This document shows positions 8,339 to 16,119 of a stretch of DNA of 64,000 nt, in pieces (the stretch's first letter is position 1; the number at the start of each line of letters is the position of its first letter). The position numbers and the translations under genes were made by a program. The notes beneath the pieces are model-generated. The model was not told where the DNA came from. It saw nothing but the letters and a program-made list of their open reading frames with translations, and searched no databases. Location: contig NZ_QFFZ01000010.1 in the NCBI RefSeq assembly GCF_004369225.1, positions 21,127-85,126 on the forward strand. Direction: 5' to 3'. The stretch comes from Pelotomaculum propionicicum. GTDB lineage: Bacteria > Bacillota > Desulfotomaculia > Desulfotomaculales > Pelotomaculaceae.

Positions 8339-8965
8339 ATGTATGAACAAATAGCCCCCCAGGCGATCATGTCAAAAAGCCTGGCTATTATAGACGCCGG
8401 AGTGGATTTATCAGGGTTTGGCGACGGGGAGAAGGAAATAGTCTGCCGCTGTGTCCACGCATCCGGTGACTTCGGCATAGCGGGCAGTATCCGCTTTTCC
8501 CCCGGGGCGGTGGAAACCGGGGTGCGGCTGATCAAAGAACGGGTCCCTATATTTGCCGATGTGAGTATGGTGGCGGCAGGGATCTCACCGTCCCTGCAAA
8601 AAGAACTGTCTCTCGAAGTACATACCCGCATTCACTGCCCGGAGGTCTTGAAACTGTCCGGACAAAAGGGTTGGACCCGGGCGGAGGCCGCAGTCTGGCT
8701 GGCCAGGGAAATTATTAATGGGGGTCTGGCTGTCATAGGCAACGCCCCTACCGCTTTATGGAAGATACTCGAGCTGGCTGAAAAAGGGATCACCAGGCCC
8801 GGCCTGGTTATAGGCATACCTGTGGGCTTCGTGGGGGCGGCTGAATCAAAAGAAGCCCTGGCAGCTTCCGGCCTGCCATATATCAGCTGCGCCGGCACCA
8901 GGGGAGGCAGCCCCCTGGCCGCGGCCGCCCTGAACGCTCTAATGAAACTGGCCCTTAGGGGTTAG
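8339..8965 (+). CDS. cbiC: Cobalt-precorrin-8 methylmutase
   Basis: Moves the C11 methyl group to C12, forming cobyrinic acid (CobH/CbiC family). The catalytic-His segment RCVHASGDFGIAG is present (about residues 37-49), with VPIFADVSMVAAGIS and the C-terminal GIPVGFVGAAESKEAL block. At 208 residues it is full length. ATG 8339 follows AAAGGGG. It is the first gene after riboswitch 1, and its stop codon directly abuts the start of cbiD. Confidence 0.95.
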   Translation: MYEQIAPQAIMSKSLAIIDAGVDLSGFGDGEKEIVCRCVHASGDFGIAGSIRFSPGAVETGVRLIKERVPIFADVSMVAAGISPSLQKELSLEVHTRIHCPEVLKLSGQKGWTRAEAAVWLAREIINGGLAVIGNAPTALWKILELAEKGITRPGLVIGIPVGFVGAAESKEALAASGLPYISCAGTRGGSPLAAAALNALMKLALRG

Positions 8966-10036
8966 ATGGACAGCCTGGTGCAAAACCGGACAGGAATTAC
9001 CACCGGCACCTGCGCCGCAGCCGCCGCGGCCGCCGCAGCCAGAGCTTTGGCCCTGGGGGACAGGGTCCGGGAAGTGATGGTCCGGCTGCCTGCGGGGACA
9101 ACTATACCGGTAAGCATCTCTGAATTGTTTTGCCAGGGTGAGATGGCCCGCGCCACTGTTGTCAAGGACGCCGGCTCTGACCCCGATATCACCAACGGCG
9201 CGGAAATCATTGCGACCGTCCGGCGCACTGAAGCGGCAGGCTGCGCCATTAAAGGAGGCACCGGTGTCGGTATAGTGACTTTGGCCGGCCTGCAGGTCCC
9301 AGTCGGTCAGCCGGCGATTAACCCGGCGCCGCGCCGCATGATCCGGCAGGCCGTTTCAGAATATATGCCGCCGCAGGGCGGACTGGAAGTCGAGATAGCG
9401 GTGCCCCGCGGGGCGGAGCTGGCCAGGCGCACCTTCAACCCGCGCCTGGGCATAATTGGCGGTATTTCTATTTTGGGCACCACCGGCATTGTCCGCCCCA
9501 TGTCCAAAGAAGCCCTGCTTTGCTCCCTGCTGCCGGCTCTTGACGTGGCCAGGGCCAACGGGATGACCGGGGTCTTTCTGGTGCCGGGCAATATCGGCCG
9601 CAAGGCTGTGCTGGAGCGGTTCAAGCCGCACCCCCTGGCGGTGGTGGAGATGTCCAATTTCGCCGGAGACATGCTGGAACGGGCAGTCAAACTGAATTTT
9701 GAGCGGCTGGTGCTGGCGGGACATCCCGGCAAACTGGGCAAGCTCATAGAGGACCATTTTTGCACCGATTCCGCCGTATCTCCTTCAGCGGCCGGCATAG
9801 TCATGAATATGGCCAGGGCTGCAGGTTTAAAAACAACTTTTGATTCTTCCGGGGCAGGCCCGGTTACGGTGGAAGGTATTATTAGCCTTCTTGAGCCACC
9901 GGAAAGAAAAGTATTGTTTGATAAAGTTGCCGCGGCAATTGTTCAGGCAGCTTGCAGACGTTACGGAATAAAAAACCTGGCGGTCTGGCTTTGTGACTTA
10001 AAGGGCCGGGAGGTCGGCGCCTCTGGAATCATCTAA
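8966..10036 (+). CDS. cbiD: Cobalt-precorrin-5B (C1)-methyltransferase
   Basis: Methylates C1 during the anaerobic corrin pathway. The N-terminus shows the family hallmark GITTGTCAAAAAAAAA, followed by VKDAGSDPDITNGAEI, GGTGVGIVT and GIIGGISILGTTGIV. 356 residues is typical. The start codon begins at the base after the cbiC stop, so translation is coupled. Its end is 7 bp from cbiE. Confidence 0.95.
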   Translation: MDSLVQNRTGITTGTCAAAAAAAAARALALGDRVREVMVRLPAGTTIPVSISELFCQGEMARATVVKDAGSDPDITNGAEIIATVRRTEAAGCAIKGGTGVGIVTLAGLQVPVGQPAINPAPRRMIRQAVSEYMPPQGGLEVEIAVPRGAELARRTFNPRLGIIGGISILGTTGIVRPMSKEALLCSLLPALDVARANGMTGVFLVPGNIGRKAVLERFKPHPLAVVEMSNFAGDMLERAVKLNFERLVLAGHPGKLGKLIEDHFCTDSAVSPSAAGIVMNMARAAGLKTTFDSSGAGPVTVEGIISLLEPPERKVLFDKVAAAIVQAACRRYGIKNLAVWLCDLKGREVGASGII

Positions 10037-10043
10037 AATAATA

Positions 10044-10667
10044 ATGATCATCGGGTGCGGTCCCGGCGGAGCCGGCTATCTGACCTTGCAGGCCTGCCGG
10101 GCGGTGGAAAGTGCAGAGGTCGTAGCCGGCCCGGCCAAGCTCCTGCGGCTTTTCCCGCAGGCGGCAAACCGACTGCAGCTTCCATCCGCCAGAGCCGAGG
10201 AAATAGCCGGGCTGCTGGCAAAGCAGACGGCCGACAGAATAGCCGTGCTGGTAAGCGGGGACACCGGGTTTTACAGCCTGGCCGCCACATTGCGCCAGGT
10301 ACTGCCCGCTCACTGGGTACTGCAGTTTATGCCCGGCATAAGCAGCGTGCAGGCCGCCTGCGCCCTGTTTAACCTGTCGTGGCAGGACATGCGCTTTTAC
10401 TCACTGCACAGCCGCCCCCTGACACCGGAATTAATCGCCGCGGCAGGGCAAGGAGCCGAACCGCTGGCGATATTATGCGGTCCGGACCACCCGCCCGGGA
10501 GAATAGCGCGTGAGCTGCTGGCAGTGGTTGAACCTGGGCGCGCCTGCCACGTGGCCTGTGATATAGGCTCTGAAAACCAAAAAATATGGAGCGGAATAGT
10601 CTGCGAGCTGGCCCAAGAAAAAATGAGCAGCCACGCAGTTTGCATCATAGACAGGAGGCGGCCGTGA
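10044..10667 (+). CDS. cbiE: Cobalt-precorrin-7 (C5)-methyltransferase
   Basis: SAM-dependent tetrapyrrole methylase with the N-terminal IIGCGPGGAGYLTL loop, LVSGDTGFYSLA and FMPGISSVQAACA. At 207 residues it is CbiE alone: no CbiT (C15-methyltransferase/decarboxylase) domain is fused and no separate cbiT is seen anywhere in the window. ATG 10044 is 7 bp after cbiD. The last four bases (GTGA) overlap the start of cbiL. Confidence 0.92.
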   Translation: MIIGCGPGGAGYLTLQACRAVESAEVVAGPAKLLRLFPQAANRLQLPSARAEEIAGLLAKQTADRIAVLVSGDTGFYSLAATLRQVLPAHWVLQFMPGISSVQAACALFNLSWQDMRFYSLHSRPLTPELIAAAGQGAEPLAILCGPDHPPGRIARELLAVVEPGRACHVACDIGSENQKIWSGIVCELAQEKMSSHAVCIIDRRRP

Positions 10668-11386
10668 ACAAAAGAGGGCATTTATGGGGGATAGGAGTGG
10701 GTCCGGGAGATCCCGGCCTGCTGACCCTGAAAGCACTGGAAGCACTCAAGGAAGCCACTGTAATCATGGCGCCGCTGGCCTCAAGCCGGGAGGAGAGCGC
10801 CGCCCTGCAAATAGTGAAAGAATGGGTCGACGAAACCAGGCTTAGAGTTTACGGCTTCCCCATGACCAGGGAACCAGACAGCCTGGCCGCCTGCTGGCGG
10901 GAAGTTGCGGACGAGGTTGCCGCTCTGGTCGAAAAAGGGGAAAAAGTTGTGTTCCTGACCCTGGGCGACGCTCTTACCTACAGCACTTTTAATTACATCC
11001 TGCAGCAGCTCGCGGGAAAAATCCCGCCTGAGTGCGTAACTACCATACCCGGTGTCACCTCGTTCGCCGCTGCCGCTGCGGCGGAGAACTTTCCCATGGT
11101 CTGCGGCGAAGAACTGCTGGCGGTTATACCGCTGCCTGACGGCCCGCTGTCAAGAGTGCGCGGCCTGGTCCGGGAAAGCGACACGGTGGTGTTTATGAAA
11201 ATAGGCAACCGGCTGAAAGAACTAATGGCGTTTGTAAACGAAGAATTTCCTGACCGGGCGGCGGTTTTCGCCTCACGGGTGGGCACTCCCGGCCAGTACC
11301 TTTGCCGGGACCTGGACCGGCTGCCGGAAGGGGTTGACGGATACCTCAGTGTACTGATTGTAAGAAAGGCCGGGATAAAACCATGA
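10664..11386 (+). CDS. cbiL: Cobalt-precorrin-2 C20-methyltransferase (copy 1)
   Basis: Adds the C20 methyl group early in corrin-ring synthesis. Motifs: WGIGVGPGDPGLLTLKA, VVFLTLGDALTYSTF, TIPGVTSFAAAAA. The start is GTG 10664 with AGGAGG upstream, overlapping cbiE as GTGA, which gives 240 residues. An in-frame upstream ATG at 10586 would run 81 bp into cbiE and has no ribosome site. A second, diverged cbiL lies at 18970. Confidence 0.94.
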   Translation: MNKRGHLWGIGVGPGDPGLLTLKALEALKEATVIMAPLASSREESAALQIVKEWVDETRLRVYGFPMTREPDSLAACWREVADEVAALVEKGEKVVFLTLGDALTYSTFNYILQQLAGKIPPECVTTIPGVTSFAAAAAAENFPMVCGEELLAVIPLPDGPLSRVRGLVRESDTVVFMKIGNRLKELMAFVNEEFPDRAAVFASRVGTPGQYLCRDLDRLPEGVDGYLSVLIVRKAGIKP

Positions 11387-12126
11387 AGGTATATTTTATC
11401 GGAGCCGGTCCTGGAGCAGTTGATCTGATTACGGTAAGAGGCCGTGAGATTTTGGCCCGCAGCCAGGTGGTGATTTATGCCGGGTCACTGGTATCCCCCG
11501 AACATCTGGCTTTCGCGCCGGCTACAGCCGAAACCCATGATTCTTCCGGTTTAACCCTGGAAGATATCCGCGCCATATTAATTTCAGCGCGGGAACGGCA
11601 GCTGGATGTGGCCAGACTGCACACCGGCGACCCTTCGCTGTACGGCGCTGTCAGAGAACAGGTTGAATTATGCGAGGAGCTCAACCTGGCCTGGGAGATA
11701 GTGCCCGGGGTCAGCTCGGCCTTTGCCGCGGCTGCCCGACTGGGCGTTGAATACACGGTGCCTGACGGCACCCAGACGCTGATCTTCAGCCGGGTGGAGG
11801 GCAGGACCCCGGTGCCGGCCGGCGAGAGCCTGGACTCTTTGGCCAGGCATCAGAGCAGCCTCGCCATATTTTTAAGCGTCCAGGAGATCGAAAAGGTAAC
11901 CTGTCAACTGATCAAGTCCCTGCCACCCACAACACCGGTAGTGGTAGCTTACAGGGTTACCTGGCCGGATGAAAGTTTCATCCGCGGCAACCTGGCTGAC
12001 ATTGCCGAAAAAGTTCGTAAAGCCGGGATTAACCGCACCGCGCTGATCCTGGTGGGTGAAGCCCTGACCAGCAGCGGACGCAGATCACTGCTTTACCACG
12101 GGGATTTCAAACATGGCTACAGGTAA
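11383..12126 (+). CDS. cbiF: Cobalt-precorrin-4 C11-methyltransferase
   Basis: SAM-dependent methylase acting at C11. It begins VYFIGAGPGAVDLITVRG and has VVIYAGSLV, ARLHTGDPSLYGA and IVPGVSSAFAAAARLG, all characteristic of CbiF/CobM. Its ATG overlaps the cbiL stop (ATGA). 247 residues, full length. The 3' end overlaps cbiG by 14 bp. Confidence 0.95.
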   Translation: MKVYFIGAGPGAVDLITVRGREILARSQVVIYAGSLVSPEHLAFAPATAETHDSSGLTLEDIRAILISARERQLDVARLHTGDPSLYGAVREQVELCEELNLAWEIVPGVSSAFAAAARLGVEYTVPDGTQTLIFSRVEGRTPVPAGESLDSLARHQSSLAIFLSVQEIEKVTCQLIKSLPPTTPVVVAYRVTWPDESFIRGNLADIAEKVRKAGINRTALILVGEALTSSGRRSLLYHGDFKHGYR

Positions 12127-12910
12127 CCGGCACATGCTGGTTGTGGCCCTGCCCGGACCCGGGCTGACCCTGGCCCAGACACTGGCCAAGAGCCTGGACG
12201 CGGACCTGATCGTAGCACAGCCTGGCCGCACTCCCGGCCTCTCAGAGATAATCAAGCAGGTTTTTGACCACAGCAAGGCTCTGATCATGGTGATGGCTAC
12301 CGGTATCGCCACCCGGACAGTGGGTCCCCTGCTGCGCTCCAAACACACCGACCCGGCGGTGGTTGTAATGGACAGGTACGGGCGGTACGCTGTCAGCCTG
12401 GCAGGCGGGCATGAGGGCGGCGCCAACCAGCTGGCCTGTGAAGTTGCCGCACTAACCGGGGGAGAACCGGTTATCACCACCGGGACCGAAGCAGGCCGGA
12501 CAGCTGCCGTGGGAGTAGGCTACCGCAGGCAGGCAACCGGGCGGGATATAGAATACGCGGTCCGGACCTGCCTGGAGAAGTGTGGCCTGTCTCCGGACCA
12601 GGTAAAATTTCTGTCCACCGCTTTGTTTAAATGGCATGATCATAGCATCCGTCAGGCTGCGGCCGGGCTAGGTGTTTTATTCCGCTTCTTTGCCGCAGAG
12701 CAGTTAGCGCGGGTTGAAGGTGTTTCCGCCCCGTCGCAGGCTGCCATACGCCACTTTTCACTCAAGGGGGTTTCTGAGCAATGTGCCCTGTTGTCCCTGA
12801 AAAATCCGCAAATCATACTGCCCAGAACGATTGTAGGCCCGGTAACGGTGGCGGTCGCCCGGGAAGACTATCCATTGTGGGCATCGGCCCCGGCGGCGAA
12901 GATGACCTGA
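12113..12910 (+). CDS. cbiG: Cobalt-precorrin-5A hydrolase
   Basis: Opens the delta-lactone of cobalt-precorrin-5A, releasing acetaldehyde. Visible are the central block VMATGIATRTVGPLL, SLAGGHEGGANQLA and VITTGTEA, and a C-terminal domain starting VGVGYRRQAT. 265 residues is short for CbiG, which often exceeds 300. The N-terminal 14 bp overlap cbiF, and the last 130 bp overlap the cbiH frame, an unusually long overlap that may reflect a fused or frameshifted ancestor. Confidence 0.9.
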   Translation: MATGNRHMLVVALPGPGLTLAQTLAKSLDADLIVAQPGRTPGLSEIIKQVFDHSKALIMVMATGIATRTVGPLLRSKHTDPAVVVMDRYGRYAVSLAGGHEGGANQLACEVAALTGGEPVITTGTEAGRTAAVGVGYRRQATGRDIEYAVRTCLEKCGLSPDQVKFLSTALFKWHDHSIRQAAAGLGVLFRFFAAEQLARVEGVSAPSQAAIRHFSLKGVSEQCALLSLKNPQIILPRTIVGPVTVAVAREDYPLWASAPAAKMT

Positions 12911-13596
12911 CCCGGCGCGCCGCCCGCGCCATAAGCGAGGCTGACCTGCTGGTAGGCTATACCACCTACTTGCAGCTGGTACAAAAAATGAGCTGCTACC
13001 ACGGCCAGGAAATGTACACAACCGGTATGACCCACGAGGTGGACCGCGTCAAATACGCGGCTGAAGCTGCCAGGCGCGGCCTTAAGGTAGCTGTCGTCTC
13101 AAGCGGCGACGCCGGGGTGTACGGCATGGCCGGACTTGTTCTGGAAGTACTGGAAGCAACAGGCCAGGTGGCGCAGTTGGAGATTATTCCGGGCATTCCC
13201 GCCGCCAACACCGCCGCTGCCCTGCTCGGCGCGCCGCTGATGCAGGACTACGCCACCATCTCACTCAGCGACCTGCTCACTCCTCTGCCTGATATTTTGA
13301 AGCGGGTGGAAGCCGCGGCCGCAGCTGATTTTGTCATTGTGCTATACAACCCGCGCAGCAACAGCAGGCGTGATCCCTGGGAACAGGCCGTCGCTGTTTT
13401 GAAAAAGCACCGTCAGCCTAACACTCCCGTCGGTATGGTCAACAAAGCCGGGCGGGCGGGAGAGTCGGTTAAGCTAACCTTTTTAGAGCAACTAGACGAG
13501 CACGAGCCAGATATGTTGACTACGGTTATCGTTGGAAATTCCAGGACACGGGTCAAAAGCGGCCGTATGATCACACCAAGGGGGTACCTGCTTTGA
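12781..13596 (+). CDS. cbiH: Cobalt-precorrin-3 C17-methyltransferase (CbiH/CobJ)
   Basis: Ring-contracting methylase. The conserved core starts at LSIVGIGPGGEDDLT, about 35 residues into the frame, followed by VVSSGDAGVYGMAGL, IIPGIPAANTAAALLGAPL and FVIVLYNPRSNSR. ATG 12781 is the only standard start upstream of the core, so either the protein has a 30-odd residue non-homologous leader read from inside cbiG, or initiation uses a non-standard codon, or ribosomes shift -1 from cbiG. The 3' end overlaps cbiJ by 4 bp. Confidence 0.9.
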   Translation: MCPVVPEKSANHTAQNDCRPGNGGGRPGRLSIVGIGPGGEDDLTRRAARAISEADLLVGYTTYLQLVQKMSCYHGQEMYTTGMTHEVDRVKYAAEAARRGLKVAVVSSGDAGVYGMAGLVLEVLEATGQVAQLEIIPGIPAANTAAALLGAPLMQDYATISLSDLLTPLPDILKRVEAAAAADFVIVLYNPRSNSRRDPWEQAVAVLKKHRQPNTPVGMVNKAGRAGESVKLTFLEQLDEHEPDMLTTVIVGNSRTRVKSGRMITPRGYLL

Positions 13597-14369
13597 TCCT
13601 GCTGGTAGGTGGCACAAGCGAGGCCGTCGCAATCGCCAGGTTACTGGATCAGGCAGCCGAACCTTACATAATGACCGTGGCTACAGAATACGGGTACCGG
13701 GAAGCGTCAGCTAAAGTAGCAGGCCAGGTGCTAAAAGGTCCTTTTAATGACAGCACTTTCGGACGGCTGCTGGCTGAGTATCCTGTCAGCGTGGTTGTTG
13801 ACGCCGCCCACCCCTTTGCCGTGGCATTAAGAAACGAGCTGTCAGCCGCGGCCGCGGAGGCCGGCATACGGCTGGTCAGGCTGGAGCGACCCACAAATTC
13901 TTACGGGGCAGAACAAGACATCACTTTTTTTGACTCCCTCACTGATTTAGGCGCATGGGCCGCTCAACAAAATTTCGGGAGAATCCTGGTGGCCACGGGC
14001 ATAAAAGGATTGGGCGTCCTGGCAGGCTTTCTCGATCTGCAAAGGTTGTACGTCAGGATACTGCCCGCCGAGGAATCGCTTGCCGCCGCGCTAAGATTGG
14101 GCCTCAAACCCTCGCACATTATCGCCATGGAGGGTCCCTTTTCCAGGCAGCTAAACGAGGCGATTATCCGGGACCTGCGCATCGATCTGCTGATAACGAA
14201 AGATTCAGGTGAAGCGGGAGGGTATACCGCCAAACTGGAGGCGGCTCTGGCCTGCGGCTGCCGGGTAGCCGTGCTGAAGCGGCCGGAACCCGCTCGCGGC
14301 GAGATATTTTGGACCCCCCAAACCCTGCTGGCATCTCTCGGTGTTTTGGGAAAAGGAAAAGAAAGCTGA
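13593..14369 (+). CDS. cbiJ: Cobalt-precorrin-6A reductase
   Basis: NAD(P)H-dependent reductase of the CobK/CbiJ family: ILLVGGTSEAVAIARLL at the N-terminus, VVVDAAHPFA, RLERPTNSY, ILVATGIKGL and LLITKDSGEAGGYTAKLEAA. 258 residues, full length. It starts at TTG 13593, overlapping the cbiH stop (TTGA), with AAGGGGG upstream. It is the last gene of the first cobalamin operon; about 145 bp separate it from riboswitch 2. Confidence 0.93.
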   Translation: MILLVGGTSEAVAIARLLDQAAEPYIMTVATEYGYREASAKVAGQVLKGPFNDSTFGRLLAEYPVSVVVDAAHPFAVALRNELSAAAAEAGIRLVRLERPTNSYGAEQDITFFDSLTDLGAWAAQQNFGRILVATGIKGLGVLAGFLDLQRLYVRILPAEESLAAALRLGLKPSHIIAMEGPFSRQLNEAIIRDLRIDLLITKDSGEAGGYTAKLEAALACGCRVAVLKRPEPARGEIFWTPQTLLASLGVLGKGKES

Positions 14370-14514
14370 CGGAATACTTACATAGAATCGAGAAAGTTCA
14401 TGGGAATTATTGATTGACAAAACATAATTAATCCAGGAAACAATTTTACGCATTTTTTATGCAGCTATTAAACCTATGCGCCAGTCGGGAAATCTATTTT
14501 TTTAAACAGGAAAA

Positions 14515-14737
14515 AGGTTCCGTCTCAAAGATGGGATTAAAAGGGAAGCCGGTGCAAATCCGGCGCGGTCCCGCCACTGTAACGGTTAGCCGCCTCACTA
14601 AGGAAAGTGGAAACATCTTTTTATGATTTGCAGCCCTACCATCAACCAAAGGATGTTCCCAATCCTATCAATGCCACTGGGTTTGGACCTGGGAAGGCGT
14701 GAGGCAGCGATGAACCGGAGCCAGGAAACCTGCCGTT
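14515..14737 (+). promoter_or_regulatory. Cobalamin riboswitch 2
   Basis: AAAAGGGAAGCC, GTGCAAATCCGGCG, CCGCCACTGTAA, then GGGAAGGCGTGAGGC and the B12 box GCCAGGAAACCTGCC (14720-14734) define a second aptamer. Compared with riboswitch 1 it has a longer insert (about 14600-14685) between the core and the GGGAAGG block, probably an extended peripheral stem. A possible expression-platform hairpin with CCAAC/GTTGG ends lies at about 14742-14777. It precedes the exported cbiK and B12-transporter operon. Confidence 0.93.
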
Positions 14738-14858
14738 TTCCCCAACGTAAGACCTTACGCGGATAAGGGGGTGTTGGATTTTGTGTCTTGTGAAATTAAT
14801 ATTTCCTCCTTAAGTTATGTCTGGAACTACCCTAGGTTAAAAAAAGGAGGAGATATTT

Positions 14859-16106
14859 ATGAAAAGGATTAAAAGGCTTGCTGTTAGTATAATATTTCTA
14901 TCTCTGGGATTACTTTGCGCCATACCGGCGGCAGCCGGCCAGAACGAAAAAGACAATAAGGCCATTCTGCTGGTTACCTTCGGGACAAGCGTTCCATCGG
15001 CGATGCCTGCTTACAACAACCTGGAGCAGGCTGTGCAAGCTGCTTTTCCGGGGGTGGAAGTGCGCTGGGCCTACACTTCAAAAATAATCAGGGATAAGCT
15101 GGCCGCCAGAGACGGCCGGTTGATTGATGATCCCTTTACCGCGCTGTCCAAGTTAAAAGCAGAAGGATACGATAGAATTGTGGTGCAGTCGGACCATATT
15201 TTCGCAGGCCAGGAATACAACGACCTAATGGATGTGCTCGACAACTTTTTGGCGCCTGACGCGGGGAAATTTGGCCCCAGAAAAATTTCCCTGGGCAGAC
15301 CGCTCCTCTACCAACACGAAGACTATGTGAACACCGCAAAAGCCCTCGCTGCCCAATTTCCGGCCGATACCGGGACCAACGCCGTAATCCTGATGGGACA
15401 TGGCAGCAAACACCCTGCCGATTCTGCTTACGGGAAGCTGAACGATATTTTACGGCACATGTATAAAAATGTATTTTTGGGTACAGTTGAAGGCTACCCA
15501 ACCCTGGAGGAAGTCAAAGAAGACCTGGCGGCATCCGGAACAAAAAAAGTCACTTTGATGCCCCTGATGAACATAGCGGGCGACCATGCCGTAAACGACC
15601 TGTACGGTGATGAGGAAGACTCCTGGAAATCCCAGCTAAATAAAAGCGGTTACGAAACCGAGGGCTACCTGAAGGGTCTGCTGGAAAACAGGGCTATAGT
15701 GAATATTTTCGTCGCACACCTGGCCGCGGCCATGGCGGAGCTTGAAGAAGAAGCCGTCAAGGATGCGGAAGTGCGGGTCAACGGTGAAAAAATTAAATTC
15801 AGCGAGCCCCCGCGGGCTGGTGATGGTTTCATTATGGCACAGCTGAGGCCTATCTTTGAGGCCATGGGCTGTACTGTTTCATGGGCAGAAGACAAAGGAA
15901 CGGTCATTGCAGAGAAAACCGGCCTTGCGCTGTCCTTCCGGCAAGACAGCGCTTATGTTTCAGTTAACGGCGCTGAAGTCGTCATGGAGAATGAGTGCCA
16001 GCTGGTTAACGGCTCGCTTATGCTCCCGCTGTCCTTTTTAAATGAACACCTGGGCTATTCAGTCAACTGGGATTTGAACGGCAACATAAAAATAAACAAG
16101 AAGTGA
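14859..16106 (+). CDS. cbiK: Exported CbiK-type cobaltochelatase fused to a CuAO-N domain
   Basis: Residues 1-27 form a signal peptide (KR-rich start, hydrophobic core, cleavage at AAA-GQ). Residues about 34-290 are a class II chelatase of the CbiK family: ILLVTFGTSVPSAM, then the metal-site His in MGHGSKHPAD, Glu in GTVEGYP and His in NIAGDHAVND, all retained. Residues about 300-415 form a copper-amine-oxidase-N-like domain (REPIFEAMG-type repeat, VNGAEV, LMLPLSFL). CbiK inserts cobalt into sirohydrochlorin in the cytoplasm; exported forms are known from Desulfovibrio, but the CuAO-N tail is unusual and may anchor it to the surface. The start follows AAAGGAGGAG. It is the first gene after riboswitch 2, next to a BtuCDF-like importer. 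Confidence 0.9.
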   Translation: MKRIKRLAVSIIFLSLGLLCAIPAAAGQNEKDNKAILLVTFGTSVPSAMPAYNNLEQAVQAAFPGVEVRWAYTSKIIRDKLAARDGRLIDDPFTALSKLKAEGYDRIVVQSDHIFAGQEYNDLMDVLDNFLAPDAGKFGPRKISLGRPLLYQHEDYVNTAKALAAQFPADTGTNAVILMGHGSKHPADSAYGKLNDILRHMYKNVFLGTVEGYPTLEEVKEDLAASGTKKVTLMPLMNIAGDHAVNDLYGDEEDSWKSQLNKSGYETEGYLKGLLENRAIVNIFVAHLAAAMAELEEEAVKDAEVRVNGEKIKFSEPPRAGDGFIMAQLRPIFEAMGCTVSWAEDKGTVIAEKTGLALSFRQDSAYVSVNGAEVVMENECQLVNGSLMLPLSFLNEHLGYSVNWDLNGNIKINKK

Positions 16107-16119
16107 ATGAAAGGTCCAC

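Noticed and set aside
14414..14419. TTGACA upstream of cobalamin riboswitch 2
   Set aside because: No matching -10 hexamer at 16-18 bp, so the promoter could not be placed.
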